A stretch of 64,000 nucleotides of DNA from Geosiphon pyriformis (lineage: Eukaryota > Glomeromycota > Glomeromycetes > Archaeosporales > Geosiphonaceae). Positions within the stretch are counted from its first letter, which is position 1, and every line of letters begins with the position of its first letter. A model generated the notes under the pieces. It searched no databases, was not told where the DNA came from, and saw nothing but the letters and a program-made list of their open reading frames with translations. The position numbers and the translations under genes are program-made. Of the stretch, positions 13,562 through 25,411 are shown in pieces. The DNA lies in assembly GCA_016748015.1 (NCBI GenBank), contig JAAOMT010000436.1, positions 940,033-1,004,032 of the forward strand. The letters run 5' to 3'.

Positions 13562-15491
13562 TCTTGTTTGAAAAATTTTTTTTTTTTTTTAGAAAAAGTT
13601 TCAAAGACAAAAAGAAAAATATTTTATGAGGGAAAAAATTTGAAAATTTCATTTTAAATATTTTTGGCGATGAACATATTATTTTTTATCGGAATAATTA
13701 TTTGGAAAAAGCTTTTTCGGAATATTTATTATCGGCATATACGTATTTTATGAATAGATAGATTGTAGGATAAAAAAGTAGTGATAATTATTCCGAAAGA
13801 GTCAATCAATTTTATAGTTTCACTCTTTAAGAATGAAACTTCCAAGAAAAATTATATATATTTAATCATTTTCTAAATACTATAAGTATTTACTATTTAT
13901 GATAGGTTGAATTTATTTCATTATGCTTATTTGTTTTATTCACTGTTAAATTTAAATATTATTATAGAATCTTCGCTAAAATGAAGTCAAATTACTTTCA
14001 CATCAAATTTACTTTGAATAATATATATAAACATTTAAGAATTAGAAAGAATTAATATTTGCAAGGTAAAAAAAATAATAAAATTTTTAGGAATTTTCTT
14101 AATTACATTCTCATTTCTTTGAAAAGAAAATATTGTGAATAAAATGACCACGAGTTTCCAAAAACCGAGTTTAAAAATAAATAAAAATTCTTGGAAAATT
14201 TTTTTTCTTTCTTTTTAATCTATCACTATTATTTTATTTTTTGATTTAGATAGCGAATTTTTCAACCAGGATTATCTCGTGAAAATAAAATTTTCGGATA
14301 TTTCTTGAGGCCAGCTATCTTTATTTGATAACTTTTGTTTATTAAAAGTCTTTTTTCATTAGTGTTATCGGGTAGGCTCTTTGATTTCACTAAATATTAT
14401 TTTAAACAAGAGAATTCTTGAAAATGTTTGTTTTCCATATAGTTTACACAACATTCGAAATATAAAAAAAGACCCACGACCTAAATATACAAAAAAAAAT
14501 TATATATTTTCTAAATCAATGATTGAGGCTGCAATTATTTCAAAGAATTGCAAGAAATTGACAAATGATAAATGAAAAAGATAATTTTATCACCATTTAA
14601 CATAATTTTGACTGATATTATATATGTAATTTGATCTTTTTATCTACAAAAAAGCAAAATAGCAAATTTAATATTAGGTTAAAAATATTATTATAAACAT
14701 ATGTTTTATTTAGTGTAATTTCATTCACAATACAGTTATGAAAAATAAAAAAAAAGAACACAACTAAACATTTAGCATCTTAATTCTTTTATATTGATTA
14801 TAAAAGAAATTACCATTTCTCTTTTTTTTATTTTTTGCTTTTTATTTTTTTTAATGTTTGAAAAAGTTTATTATACAAATTTTTCTTTTAAATAAACTAA
14901 AAAATCTTTTGTTAATAATTTAACTATTACAATTCTTATAATTATTAATTTAAAACAAACTATATATATATTTATAATTACTTGTCTTTCAAAAATTTAA
15001 TATTTGAAACAATAATTCGAAAAACACAATAATCATAATTCAAACTTAAAGAGTTTTTTATATGCAAACGGTTTTCATATAAATTAGACAAAATGATGAA
15101 TAAAAAAACAGATTTTTTGTACAAAGTTAAAACAAATATGAATTCATAAATTACATAACGGACAAAAACACTTATTGATTCTAATCAATTTTGATGTATT
15201 CAATGAAAAAAACTTAAGTCATAGATTGAACCTATTCAGGTGTTTCGCTTTCGCCATAGCAGTCACACTTTTTCTATTGAACAAATATATCCAAGAAAAT
15301 ATGGCACTGAAATTTTTCCATTCAAAAATACACCAAAACGTTTATATTTTCACAATGTGATACACTCATTCTTTCGGTGAATGCCTATTTAAAATTAAAC
15401 AAGAATTTATTTCGGTCAATTTTTAGTAAGGATGGATAAACATCATTAAAAGACAACTGTAAAATCAAAAAAATAAATGATTTTTCATATT
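13562..15491. other. Long A+T-rich intergenic region
   Basis: Holds the upstream region of the aspartic-protease-like gene and the 3' flank of the SNT1-like gene. Small open frames at 14381-14575 and 15175-15360 lack domain similarity, splice signals and coding composition, and I treat them as chance. No LINE-like alignment was found by eye. Confidence 0.5.
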
Positions 15492-18400
15492 TTAAAATGA
15501 TGATGGATCACGACTAGGTGGATAGGATAGTCCTGAACTCGCACTTTTATTGGGTCGATCCCATTGCTGTTGCGTGGATAGCTGTGAATGTTCGATTGTA
15601 TATCCCTCATGATTGTTCATTGATGACACAGCAAGTGACATTGAAGAACGACGAATATTATTAACCGATGAATTCTCATGCGTGTTCATTACGGGTATTG
15701 GACGTGGTATGCTCATAGTAGATGTTGGATTAGGTGGCAGGGAATTAGTGTTGAACTGAGATTGGAGCATTTGTTGATTCTGTAATGCTGATTGTCTTTG
15801 CTGATTGAGAGCTTGTGTATTATTTTGCGATATTAATTCCCCATTATTTGTGGCCAAAATTTCATTTCGATTCAGTGGGACTGCAAATGGTGTCGGTCTA
15901 TATATACCACCAAAGTTCACGCCAGACTGGGGATATATTAAACGAGGTTGGTTTGCAGTTGTGGCATGGGAGCGATCAAAAATCATTTTTTCTCCGGAGA
16001 TAGTGGGTACCGTAGCAGCTTGTCGTTGATGTTCTTGAATTTGTTGCATCCGCTGTTGATATGGTTGTAAATGCTGTTGCTGCTGTTGGTGTTGAAGCAA
16101 CGGTAATGAATTCCTTCGGTTCTGTTCTTGTTGTACCACTGGAAAAATTTGGTGATGCTGCTGTTGTGACTGTAGCAATTGGTCTTGTAATGGCGGAGAA
16201 GAGTGTTGTTTCCCGAATTGTTTCAGACGATGATGATGATGGTGTTGTTGTTGCATCAGCTGTGACAGCAATTGTGGTGAATGAGGTTGGGGTTGTACCA
16301 TTAACTGTTGTGGCGGCAATTGTACTAATTGTTGTTGCTGAGATTGTACAATTACTTGCTGCAATGCTCGTGAATGATCTATATAGGCTTGGGGATAAGA
16401 GTTTGGAGAGTGGGTTCCCTGTAAATTAGGATTCGTAGGCATCATACCATAAATGTGTTGGTTATTGAGAGTCTGAATTGTATTCATGTTTGTGGAGGCA
16501 GGGGGTGTATAATATGATAATTGAGGTCTTGAAGTTACAGATTGACGTCGTTGTTGGGTAGGTTGAGATTTTCGTAATTGTTCTTGTATTTGCTGCAAAT
16601 TGTAGGCAGGATATGTACTGTGAATATGTTGTTGCTGCAACTGTTGGGAATCTAATTGGACATTAGATGATCGACGACTAGATGAGGGCAAATGAATCTG
16701 ACTAATTTCTGAAGGAGATGCTTGGGGCAATGTATGATGAACAGCAGCGCTGAAAATTTCATTTTCATCAATGACAATTGAAGCAACGTCCACACCGCTG
16801 TTTGATCTGTTTGTGGTTACTTCATCCCTATAATTGCTTTGAAAATTTATTTGGCTTTGCTCTATGATACCTTGCTCCCCATCAAACCAAGCATCATCTA
16901 TAGTTTCGGTTTCTGTTATCGGATTCAACAAGTCCAAAATTGTCCTTTTTCCTTGAGGCGGGTTTGGATTTTCAATGACTACAACCGAACTTTCATTATT
17001 TGATGTCTCTGTTATTTCAGATATGTTATTACAATATTTTTGAATATGGTCTTACTATTTACAAAATCAGAAATTACCTTGAGGAATTTGAGTTATCACC
17101 GAACGATTAATATCTGTAGATGGTGAGGAAATGGGTGACAAATCTAGGGGGATATCTGCCGAGGAGTTGATCGGAGGACTGGTGGGAGGTAAATGGGCGG
17201 TTAGAGGTGTTTCTTCTTCGACGTACTCAGAATGAGGAACACTGATCTGTTGAGTTTCGTATGGGGTTTGCAGGGTATCACTAGAATCCGTACCGCATGC
17301 TGGTTCTGTGATTATGTCGAGCGAAGTTGGGGTTGTAGTTTCACCATCTTTTGTATCAATGTCCTCGAGTCGAGCTATTGGTTCTGGATCATCTAGGAGA
17401 TTTTGATTTCCAACACCTTTCATATAATAATTACGAACTTGATTGCTCGTTTTTGTTCCAAGGGCTTGGGCTATGCCGCTCCAATCTTTTTGATATAATT
17501 TAAGCAATTCTTCGTAACGTTCTTTTTCCTTTACTGACCAGTAGGATGAGTATCGGGGAGGTGTGTTTTTATCTTCACCTTTGCTTGAAGTTCGCGCAAA
17601 TCCTTCACTGGGAACATCAATCCCAATAGGTCCATTAGCCTCTTCTTCCAATTTCTCGTCATCGAGAACTTTACTCGTATCTTTTTTTGCACGAGTGTTC
17701 TTTCGTCTTTTCCCCTTTTCTTGTTCTTCATCGGCGGGTTTTGCCAATTTTGATTTTCGTTTGATTTTTATAATCTTGCTTTTTTTTGGAGCTATTGTAA
17801 ATTCTTCCTCACCGGGGGGAGGAGCACCAGGGGAGTCCTCAAGAAAACCAATCTCAGAACCATCATTGTTAATAGAAATATTTTCGGACAGATGGTTATA
17901 GTAATCCTCGCCCTCTTTTCGAGGCCTATCTACTTGGCTAGTGACCTCGGACATTGCAAACTGAAATAGAAACTGTTCATCTTCGCTCCATTCACCGTCA
18001 ATTGGGGGAGTAGATGATCTAGAGGTATGCTTCGGTGATTTCTCAATCAGTTCTACAGTATCAGTCTGCGACAGAGGATTTACGATTGGGGTATTTAAGT
18101 CTAGTGCCTGTGATTGCTCACATTCTCGGTTATCTTGAAAACCTTCGTTAAGATTGTTGAACCCTACCGGAAGATCAGGTGGTGCTAGCTGAACCTGCGA
18201 ACGAGATCCCTGTTGTAATTCTTGCTCATCATAGCTCAGATGGATTGGATTCTGAACTTCTTTTTGTCCTTCTAGCTTTTCGGTGAGCTCTGGATTTCGG
18301 ATATCATCTTTCTCCTTGGTTTTTCTGAGCGAGTTAGTGGTACTGCCGATATCATCTAAAAAAAAAGACGTTTTGTTTCTTTTACGAGTGCTCAATAGAT

Positions 18401-21400
18401 CTGGGGTTGGAGGGGAGGATGCGTTAGCTCCTGTTATGGTTCTACGACGTCCAGCCCCTTTACGTTTTTTGGCATTTCCTTTACCCGTAATCAATACTTT
18501 GAAGTCGATCTGTTTCTTTTTGTTGAGGTAATAGAATTCTACGCATTGATTAGTCGTTTTATTACCTATTAATTCGGCAATCTTTCCGAATTGCTTGGGG
18601 TATTCAGCATACACACTTTTAAACAACTCAATTTCTTCTGGGGTCCATTCTGCCGTTGCCTCCCGCCCAACAGAATAAAATAGGTCGGCATTTAAAACCA
18701 GTCTATTTCGGTCATCAAATGTCAAATTTTCACGTAAAAAATTTTCAATTATCATTGGTGGTATTGTAGCCAAGGTTCGACGAGCACGTTTTTCGGGATT
18801 TCGTAATTCAGCGGCTTCGAGATCTTTAATAACTTCGGTTAGTTCTGCCTCTGACCTAACGGCATCACCACGGCGGTAGACCCTATTTACCATAGCAGTT
18901 CGATTAATAGCTTTATCTTCAGTAGAGGGCCCTGCAATGGTTTCTGACTTATCGAATTTCTTCTTTTTTTCGTTCAACTTCTGAAGTTTCTCGTTTTTTT
19001 GCGTCCAGCTTTCATATAGCAATTTGTATTGACGTTTAAGAGCCAATTCTTTTTTTTCAAGGTCATTGTTTTTTTCAAGATACTTGGTTATAATATTTGG
19101 CCGTAAAAGAGCGTGATCAATCATATTTTTTCTGTAAACAGGATAATCATTCAGAGTATAAAATATTTGAGTTATTTCTATGGGGCAATCATTTTCCTGG
19201 GACAGTATACGGTTTTCATTGTAAATTAATTCCCATAGAGACAGGCTTCTTTTTCCAGAGTCTGGTGGAAGCTTTTTCTTTTCTCGAAGCGAGTCATCTT
19301 TGGAATGAATATGATTTTCCTGATTCTCATAGCTCTCCATATTTTCTATACTGTTTTGACGAGTCAGACGCTTCACTGAACATGACTTATCTGCGATATC
19401 TGTAGATTTAGCCCTGTTATTTCCACCTTTCAAACTATTTGTTAAATCGCGGATATTGCTATCAGAATTAGTGTCACTTTCCTGACCCATGAGCAAATTT
19501 TTATTGAAAGGAGTTGAAGAACTCGATTTTTCCCGCGGTTTCTTTTTTTCCTTTTCAGTTGTTTTAGAATCCTTTTTGTTATGTTCCGATATGGGTTCTT
19601 TGTTTTCAATTGTCTTTAGGAAACCTTGATATATAGAAATATCTTCTTCTACTTTTTCAATAATTTGATCAAAATCAACACGTTCGCTCATCTCCTCGTC
19701 GGTAACATCTATTCGTTGAAGGGCATTTGACGCAATTGAAGTGTTTACAAGATGATTTGAAACAAAAATATCAGTTTCTTGATTTTCACAATTTTCTTGC
19801 TGACTGGTAGAGATCCCATGCTCAACGATTACCCCTTCTTCACTACGATGAGGTATAATTTCAGACGAATTATTCTCGACTATCAACGTATTCTCATTGT
19901 TATGTGCTGGATTATCTGCATCATCGTTTATTTTATGAAGCATAGGTTGCTTTTCATTAATGTCTGCAGAATAGGCAGGAGAAGTTGCTGGAAGCAAATT
20001 GATTGTATCAGAAGTGACTACGACAGTTTCTTCCACAATTTCTTCTTCTTCTTCTTCTTCTTCTTCAACACCACTTTGTAGTTGCAATTCCTTATCAAGA
20101 TGAATTTCGGGAGATTTATTGCCTTGCGATTGCATATATTGATTCGAGTCGGGATCATTCTCATTAATTTGGTCATTTAATTCACTTGGTAAAGCTTCCT
20201 GTTCTCTGGGGCTCAAAACAATCTCTAAACTTCGGTCAGATTCATTGTTTGAATTATCCATGGAATCATTTAAAAATTCATTTGGCACTTCTGACCTTTC
20301 TGTTGCAGCATTACCTCCTTCAATGCTGTGCCAGCCAGTCCAGCCACCTCTATCATTACTATTTTTCATCCCTGTTCGCTTGATATTTTTTTCTTCGTTT
20401 GTATTTTCTTCCGGTTCTAGAGAATTCCTCAAACAAACCTCCCTCACAAACTCTACATCATCGTGCATGGCAATGCTTCGGGCTTTAGTGGTAAGAGAAT
20501 CTCGTCTGGTAGTGTTTTGATCGTCTGCATGACCAGTTTCAGATGCGATATCTTCACCTTCCTCAAGTTCAAGCCTTGTTTCTTCTCCAGTTTCATTATT
20601 CTTTTCTGAGAGCTTAGGAATATAAAATTTAAGAGTAGGTTTGGAAGATAACCTTTCTAAATCTGGTCGATGGGGAGATGATTCTCTAGAAGTGCCTACT
20701 AATTGCTTAGGCTGTGGACTCGATGAACGAGATGTCGAGGTATTGAGTGATCTTGGTCGACGATTAACGGGTGGAGGAGATCTACTCGAATTGGATGATC
20801 GACTAGATGAGGAGGTTGATCTTCTGTTATGACGTGAGCCTCGCTCCCGCCAATGATTATGTCGAGCAGCTAGAGATAGAATTTTGCCACTTTTCTCTGA
20901 ATCAGCTGAATTCCCTCTTGAAATATTCTTATCAAAGCGATGGTTGAGATAGTCGTCTTTACTTTTATCTGTATAGCTACCAGAACGACGATATAGGTCT
21001 TCTTTGATATCCCAATCTCTGTATCGATGTCTAGGGTACTCTCTTTCACGATAAAAAAATTCATGACCTTCACGTTCATAATGGGAAGGTGGGATATTAT
21101 TCGTTCTGTACATTAGAGGATCTCGAAATTCTCGATGACTAAAAAAAAATTTATTGCAGAAAAATTTATTTGCAAGGAAGTTGATTTATAAATAACTGTT
21201 TTATGAAAATAACTTACACCTCTCGACCTCGTTCACCACGCTCTCTCTCTTTGTCTCTTTCCCTATCCCGATATTCTCTTTCACGATCTCGTTCCCTTTC
21301 ACGCTCTCTTTCTCTGGAAAATGGACTGCCTCTGGCCCAATTATCTCGTTCATCGTATCGATACATAAATTCCCGACTACTATTAATAGTATTGTTGTTA

Positions 21401-22180
21401 CTGCTGCTACCATTGTTGTTGTCATTGAAAGAGCTTCCTGAACCTGATTGATAATATTCACGGTGCCCTCCAATACCCTGACCCGAACTAAATTGTGGGT
21501 TGTTTCCAGGACGAAATCTAGATTCTCTCGATGAAATGAATCGCTCGCCTGCGTATTTCCGCTAATAGTTCAGAAAAATTTTGAACACAGCCGGAACGAG
21601 AAAAGCATCCATTTAATAAAATATTTTTATTTAAAAAGCTTTTTTCCTCTAACCTCACGATCATTCATCAGAAATCCAACATCGATATCGGGATTGTTAT
21701 TTCGTATTATTCCATTTACAAGTCCTCGACGTTCGCCAAAAGGCCCACTCATGCCAATTCCTTGAGAGGATCTATCCATGTCTTCGTAATCAACAGGAGA
21801 ACGTTGCCTATTACTATTCCGTGAAAAGGGAGCTCCTCGGGGAATTTGTAGCGGTGGGTGTTCTTGTGAGAAGTAAGGACGATCACGATCATCGCTACAA
21901 ACAGTATATGATGAGTAAACCCTTTTTTGCTAAGAAATTATTTTTCTTTATTTTTTTTTCGATAGTTATCGCTGCTGCTAAGCCCTAACTTTGAAGGAAT
22001 CTTAAACTTTGGGTAGAGCTAGTTATTATTTTGAACGGAGTTTTACTCATGGAACTGGTTAAATTTGACAAAAACGTACCGGTCACGAGAAAGTCCCCGT
22101 CTAAACCTTTCTTCACGCCTTTCCCTCTCCTCACGTTCACGACGATTAGGCGGAAAATTATCTACAAAGGGGTCGCCCAT
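15492..22180 (-). CDS. SNT1: SNT1/NCoR-like SANT-domain corepressor subunit
   Basis: Large chromatin protein of 2087 residues, resembling yeast Snt1 and animal NCoR/SMRT, scaffolds of Set3-type histone deacetylase complexes. Five exons join in frame: 22180-22080, 21894-21654, 21561-21218, 21138-17078 and 17008-15492, all with GT-AG introns. The N terminus is Arg/Glu-rich (FPPNRREREERER) and exon 3 contains a long Arg-Glu repeat (ERERERERDRERE). SANT domain 1 (about 1057-1110) reads EWTPEEIELFKSV to NQCVEFYYLNKKKQ. SANT domain 2 (about 1423-1475) reads YWSVKEKERYEEL to NQVRNYYMKG. A coiled basic stretch (KKELALKRQYKLLYESW) precedes SANT1, as in NCoR. The C-terminal 500 residues are Gln/His-rich with short poly-Gln and a His run. 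The last intron (69 bp) is fixed by phase. SNT1-type identity is inferred from the two SANT domains and size. Confidence 0.88.
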
Positions 22181-22973
22181 TAGAATAAAATGTAGAGAGA
22201 GCAAGAGAAGATTTAATTTTACAGTTCAATAATCGTTGATTGTTGTCGAGGGACATAATACAAATACGCATTGAGGAATTCATTGAACCGGGGGGCTGGG
22301 GATTTTTAGCTGCGGTGAGTGGCACTCATCTACGCACATTTCAGATAACAGATAACAGATAAGCTATTGTAAATGAAATATTTGTTCTGTGGTAAAAAAG
22401 ATTTTGCATAAAATCACACTGTCAATGAGAATTACGAATAACGTATTTTTAAGTTGATTCGAAGTATTGCAAATTTTATCACAATAGCTGATGGCCAAAA
22501 AATAAACTTGAAGAAGGGCCACACAAAATGTAAATATTGTGTGTAAATAGCATTACTAATCGTGAGACACTAGCACATTAGACTTTAACACAGGTTTTAA
22601 GTCTAGTAAATAAGCTCAGATCGACGATATTTTTGACACAATTATTGTAGCAACGCATATTTTTTTTCTTGGCCGCAGTGGATGGAAATGAATCTGACCT
22701 ATTTTATTAAGCCCCTACTTATGCTTTTATTTTGTTTTTCAAATAATCGCGAATATTCCGAATGTTATCGTTGGGTTAAAAATACAATGGAATATGTATC
22801 AAAAAACTTGAATCCAAAACAAATACATATCTGTTGCGTACATAAAAAATATTTACAAATAATTAGCTGATTATGGAATTTGGATGTTTAACCAAAATTT
22901 AGATTATCTTCTTTGTGTGATGGTCAAGCCGTTCCCCATTAATCAGTTACTTCACGAGTCCCTTCCACTCAAA
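22181..22973. other. Intergenic region upstream of the SNT1-like gene
   Basis: Between two minus-strand genes: the 3' end of ARG2 is on the right and the start of the SNT1-like gene on the left. It likely holds the SNT1-like promoter. A 62-codon open frame at 22682-22870 on the plus strand has no recognisable content. Confidence 0.5.
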
Positions 22974-25085
22974 TCAATGATCCATGAATGAAGCTGGAAC
23001 ACTTTTGGCAATGTTAACATATTCGTTGATTCGTTTAACACCGTCGAGCCCATACCAGAACATCCTCCAATGAGTTCCAGGGACTTTAATATTTCCATCG
23101 GATCTTTCAAAGTACCTGTTGCATTAGAAAGGAAAAGAAATTTAATTTAAATCCGACATTATGATCAAGCGGAAAAGTTACTACTTCTTACCATTTATTT
23201 ACCCGATTATCGTCTCGTGATCTCCACATAAGATTCGGATATTTGAGTTGTATTTGTTTCCATAGAATATCCGCAACACCAATACCTTGACTGCTAGGTG
23301 CGACTACAAATTTATCCAAATAAGGCACATCACCTATCAGAGAAGTATTGGCGGATTCCATATTAATCACTGCTGCTCCCTGATAATCCCCAGTGATGAT
23401 AATGGTATCAAGAGATTTTTCCATTCTTGAAATATATTTCTCAAAATTCAATTTTCGGCCAAAAGAAGCCTCAATAAGTGAACGAAAAGCAGGCAAGTTA
23501 ATTTTGGCAAAGGAATTACTAGAAATGACTTTGAGGCCGGCCCTTAGTACAGTAGTGGTAGTCGATCGAGTTATCGACGTCGATATAGGCAAAGATGAAG
23601 AGAGTAAAGGTTTATCGGTGATAAGATTAAATATTAAACCGGTTGAGGCATAGGCAGGAACGATGATCCCTGAAGTGGTAGATGGTAGACGTTCCAAACA
23701 GGTTTTCATCATTTCTAAGCTCTCAAGTCCAGTTGGATGCGTGATACTCCATTGAGGATTAACTTTATAGCTCTCTTTTATTTTTTGATAATCCTCTTGA
23801 ATATTGATAAAGACGTGTGATCCATATCTCTCATCTGAAGGTATTCCACCTTCAGAATTGATAACAACTATCTTCATAAGCTCCAGTCCGAGTGTCTTCA
23901 AGGAATTCTCATCTAGTAAATGAGAAAATGCGTCTGATAGGGCAATCATAACGGTATTCGATTTCACTGCGTGCTGAGCCGAATATTCATCGACAATAAT
24001 GGGAAGAATGAGGGGAATTTGACCAAGTTTTAGCGATGACTTTAGCCAATTCATAGACACACTTATTTGTCCCAGGTCCGAATTGCCTGTCGTTTGCAAT
24101 TTATCGTGCACCTCATTGGCAGACAGAGGTTTATTTTTTATAGTGAAAACACCATTATAAATTGGGGTGGCTCTGCCACCAGCCTTTTCAACGGCCTCAC
24201 TGACCATTCCAGCTTCCTCAATCATTCTCTGTTGCAATTTATAAAAATTTCTTGGCCCTTCCAACATCATATCTTTCCATTCCTCATTTCCTAGCACCAC
24301 AATTGACATTAGCCCTAAACGCTGCAAATTAACCAAAGTTTTCGCAACATACTTATGATTGAGTTCAGTGAGAGGACATTGTATCTTGATCAAGGCAATA
24401 TGATCAATTTGAGGTGTGAACAATGAGTCGACAAATTGAACTTTATTAGCATGTTCTTCAAAACGGCGTGATAATTGAAGAGTCATTTCCGCTTGTTCAT
24501 CCTGGTGCTCTTGATTAGATTTGTTTTTTTGCAATGAAGGCTGTGCCTCTTCTTTGGGTGGTTCAGGGACATTAAATCTTTTAACAAATGATCGGGCTTC
24601 TCTTTGGCTTGGGATTGTTCTTAGAACGCTCCATAAGAGATCCTAGGACGTAAATTGAAATGTCATAATTCAGAGTGATAAAGGAAGAATTCTCAGTCGG
24701 TTTCTCGTTCCTTTCTTAATCACATCTGACGACTTATGCGATCGGCGTTCAATGCAGGTGTAATGGGTATTCAACTGTACTTAAGGAGGGCGCAAGATTT
24801 TTTTAAGAATCATTGAGGCAAAATAATATTATGATAAAGTACTCTAGAAGAATGAAATAGCCTCTTGGAAATTTTCACCGAGAACGAAAAAGCTTTTAAG
24901 CTTTCCATTAGGATTAAGAAAATTATTGATTTTTCCCAATTTATAGATTCCGCTATTATACTATTCTCTGGTCAAAATTTACTTACACTAGAAACAAACT
25001 TTGACGCATGATATCGCCGGGACCAGCATTTTATGTTGGAAAAAAGCTTTGGTTCAGGCCGCAGAATCGCAAAAGAAACTGGCAT
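22974..25085 (-). CDS. ARG2: Mitochondrial N-acetylglutamate synthase (amino-acid N-acetyltransferase)
   Basis: First enzyme of arginine biosynthesis: acetyl-CoA plus glutamate gives N-acetylglutamate, in the mitochondrial matrix. Exons 25085-24987, 24642-23192 and 23115-22974 join in frame to 563 residues, close to the usual fungal length. Exon 1 codes for 33 residues rich in Arg, Lys and Ser without acids near the start, fitting a mitochondrial targeting peptide. The middle is an amino-acid-kinase-like fold (LINTPQ-type start IDHIALIKIQ; VVLGNEEWKDMML). The C-terminal GNAT-like NAT domain shows GDYQGAAVI, YLDKFVVAPSSQGIGVADIL, WRSRDDNRVNKW and, across the last intron, YFERSDGNIKVPG and MFWYGLDGV. 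The first intron (344 bp) is longer than its neighbours. No arginine-attenuator peptide like that of Neurospora arg-2 was recognised in the leader, only a six-codon uORF. Confidence 0.93.
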
Positions 25086-25100
25086 TGAAAAGATAGTCGT

Positions 25101-25121
25101 CTAAGTAATAAAGTGAAACAT
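25101..25121 (-). promoter_or_regulatory. Six-codon upstream ORF before ARG2
   Basis: ATG at 25121 begins a uORF of six codons (MFHFIT) that ends in TAG 15 bp before the ARG2 start. It does not resemble the longer arginine attenuator peptide of ascomycete ARG2 leaders. It may be chance or may lower initiation at the main start; the transcript start is unknown. Confidence 0.3.
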
Positions 25122-25411
25122 GTTAATAGAAATAAATAAATAGAAAAGCCTGATGGGATCTTTTTTTTGATTGTGAAACGAAATTTTCTTTATTTGTCCG
25201 TCATCAGAAGGAAACGTGTTAAAATTTCTTTTTAAAGGCAGACTAAAAATGGATCCTTTTGTCTGCAATACTATTAATTATATTATTTTCAAAATCAAAA
25301 TGAAACCCATTGTTGCCGTTTGTTTGAGCAATTATCATGTTGTGTAACAAACAGGCAATACCCCTAAAGTAATATTGAACGTAACGAATTTAGAGAAAAT
25401 CGGTTTTTATG

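Noticed and set aside
14381-15360. Two small open frames (14381-14575, 15175-15360)
   Set aside because: Lys/Asn/Ile/Phe-rich translations typical of A+T-rich noncoding DNA.
22682-22870. 62-codon open frame upstream of the SNT1-like gene
   Set aside because: No similarity to anything I know and no supporting splice sites.
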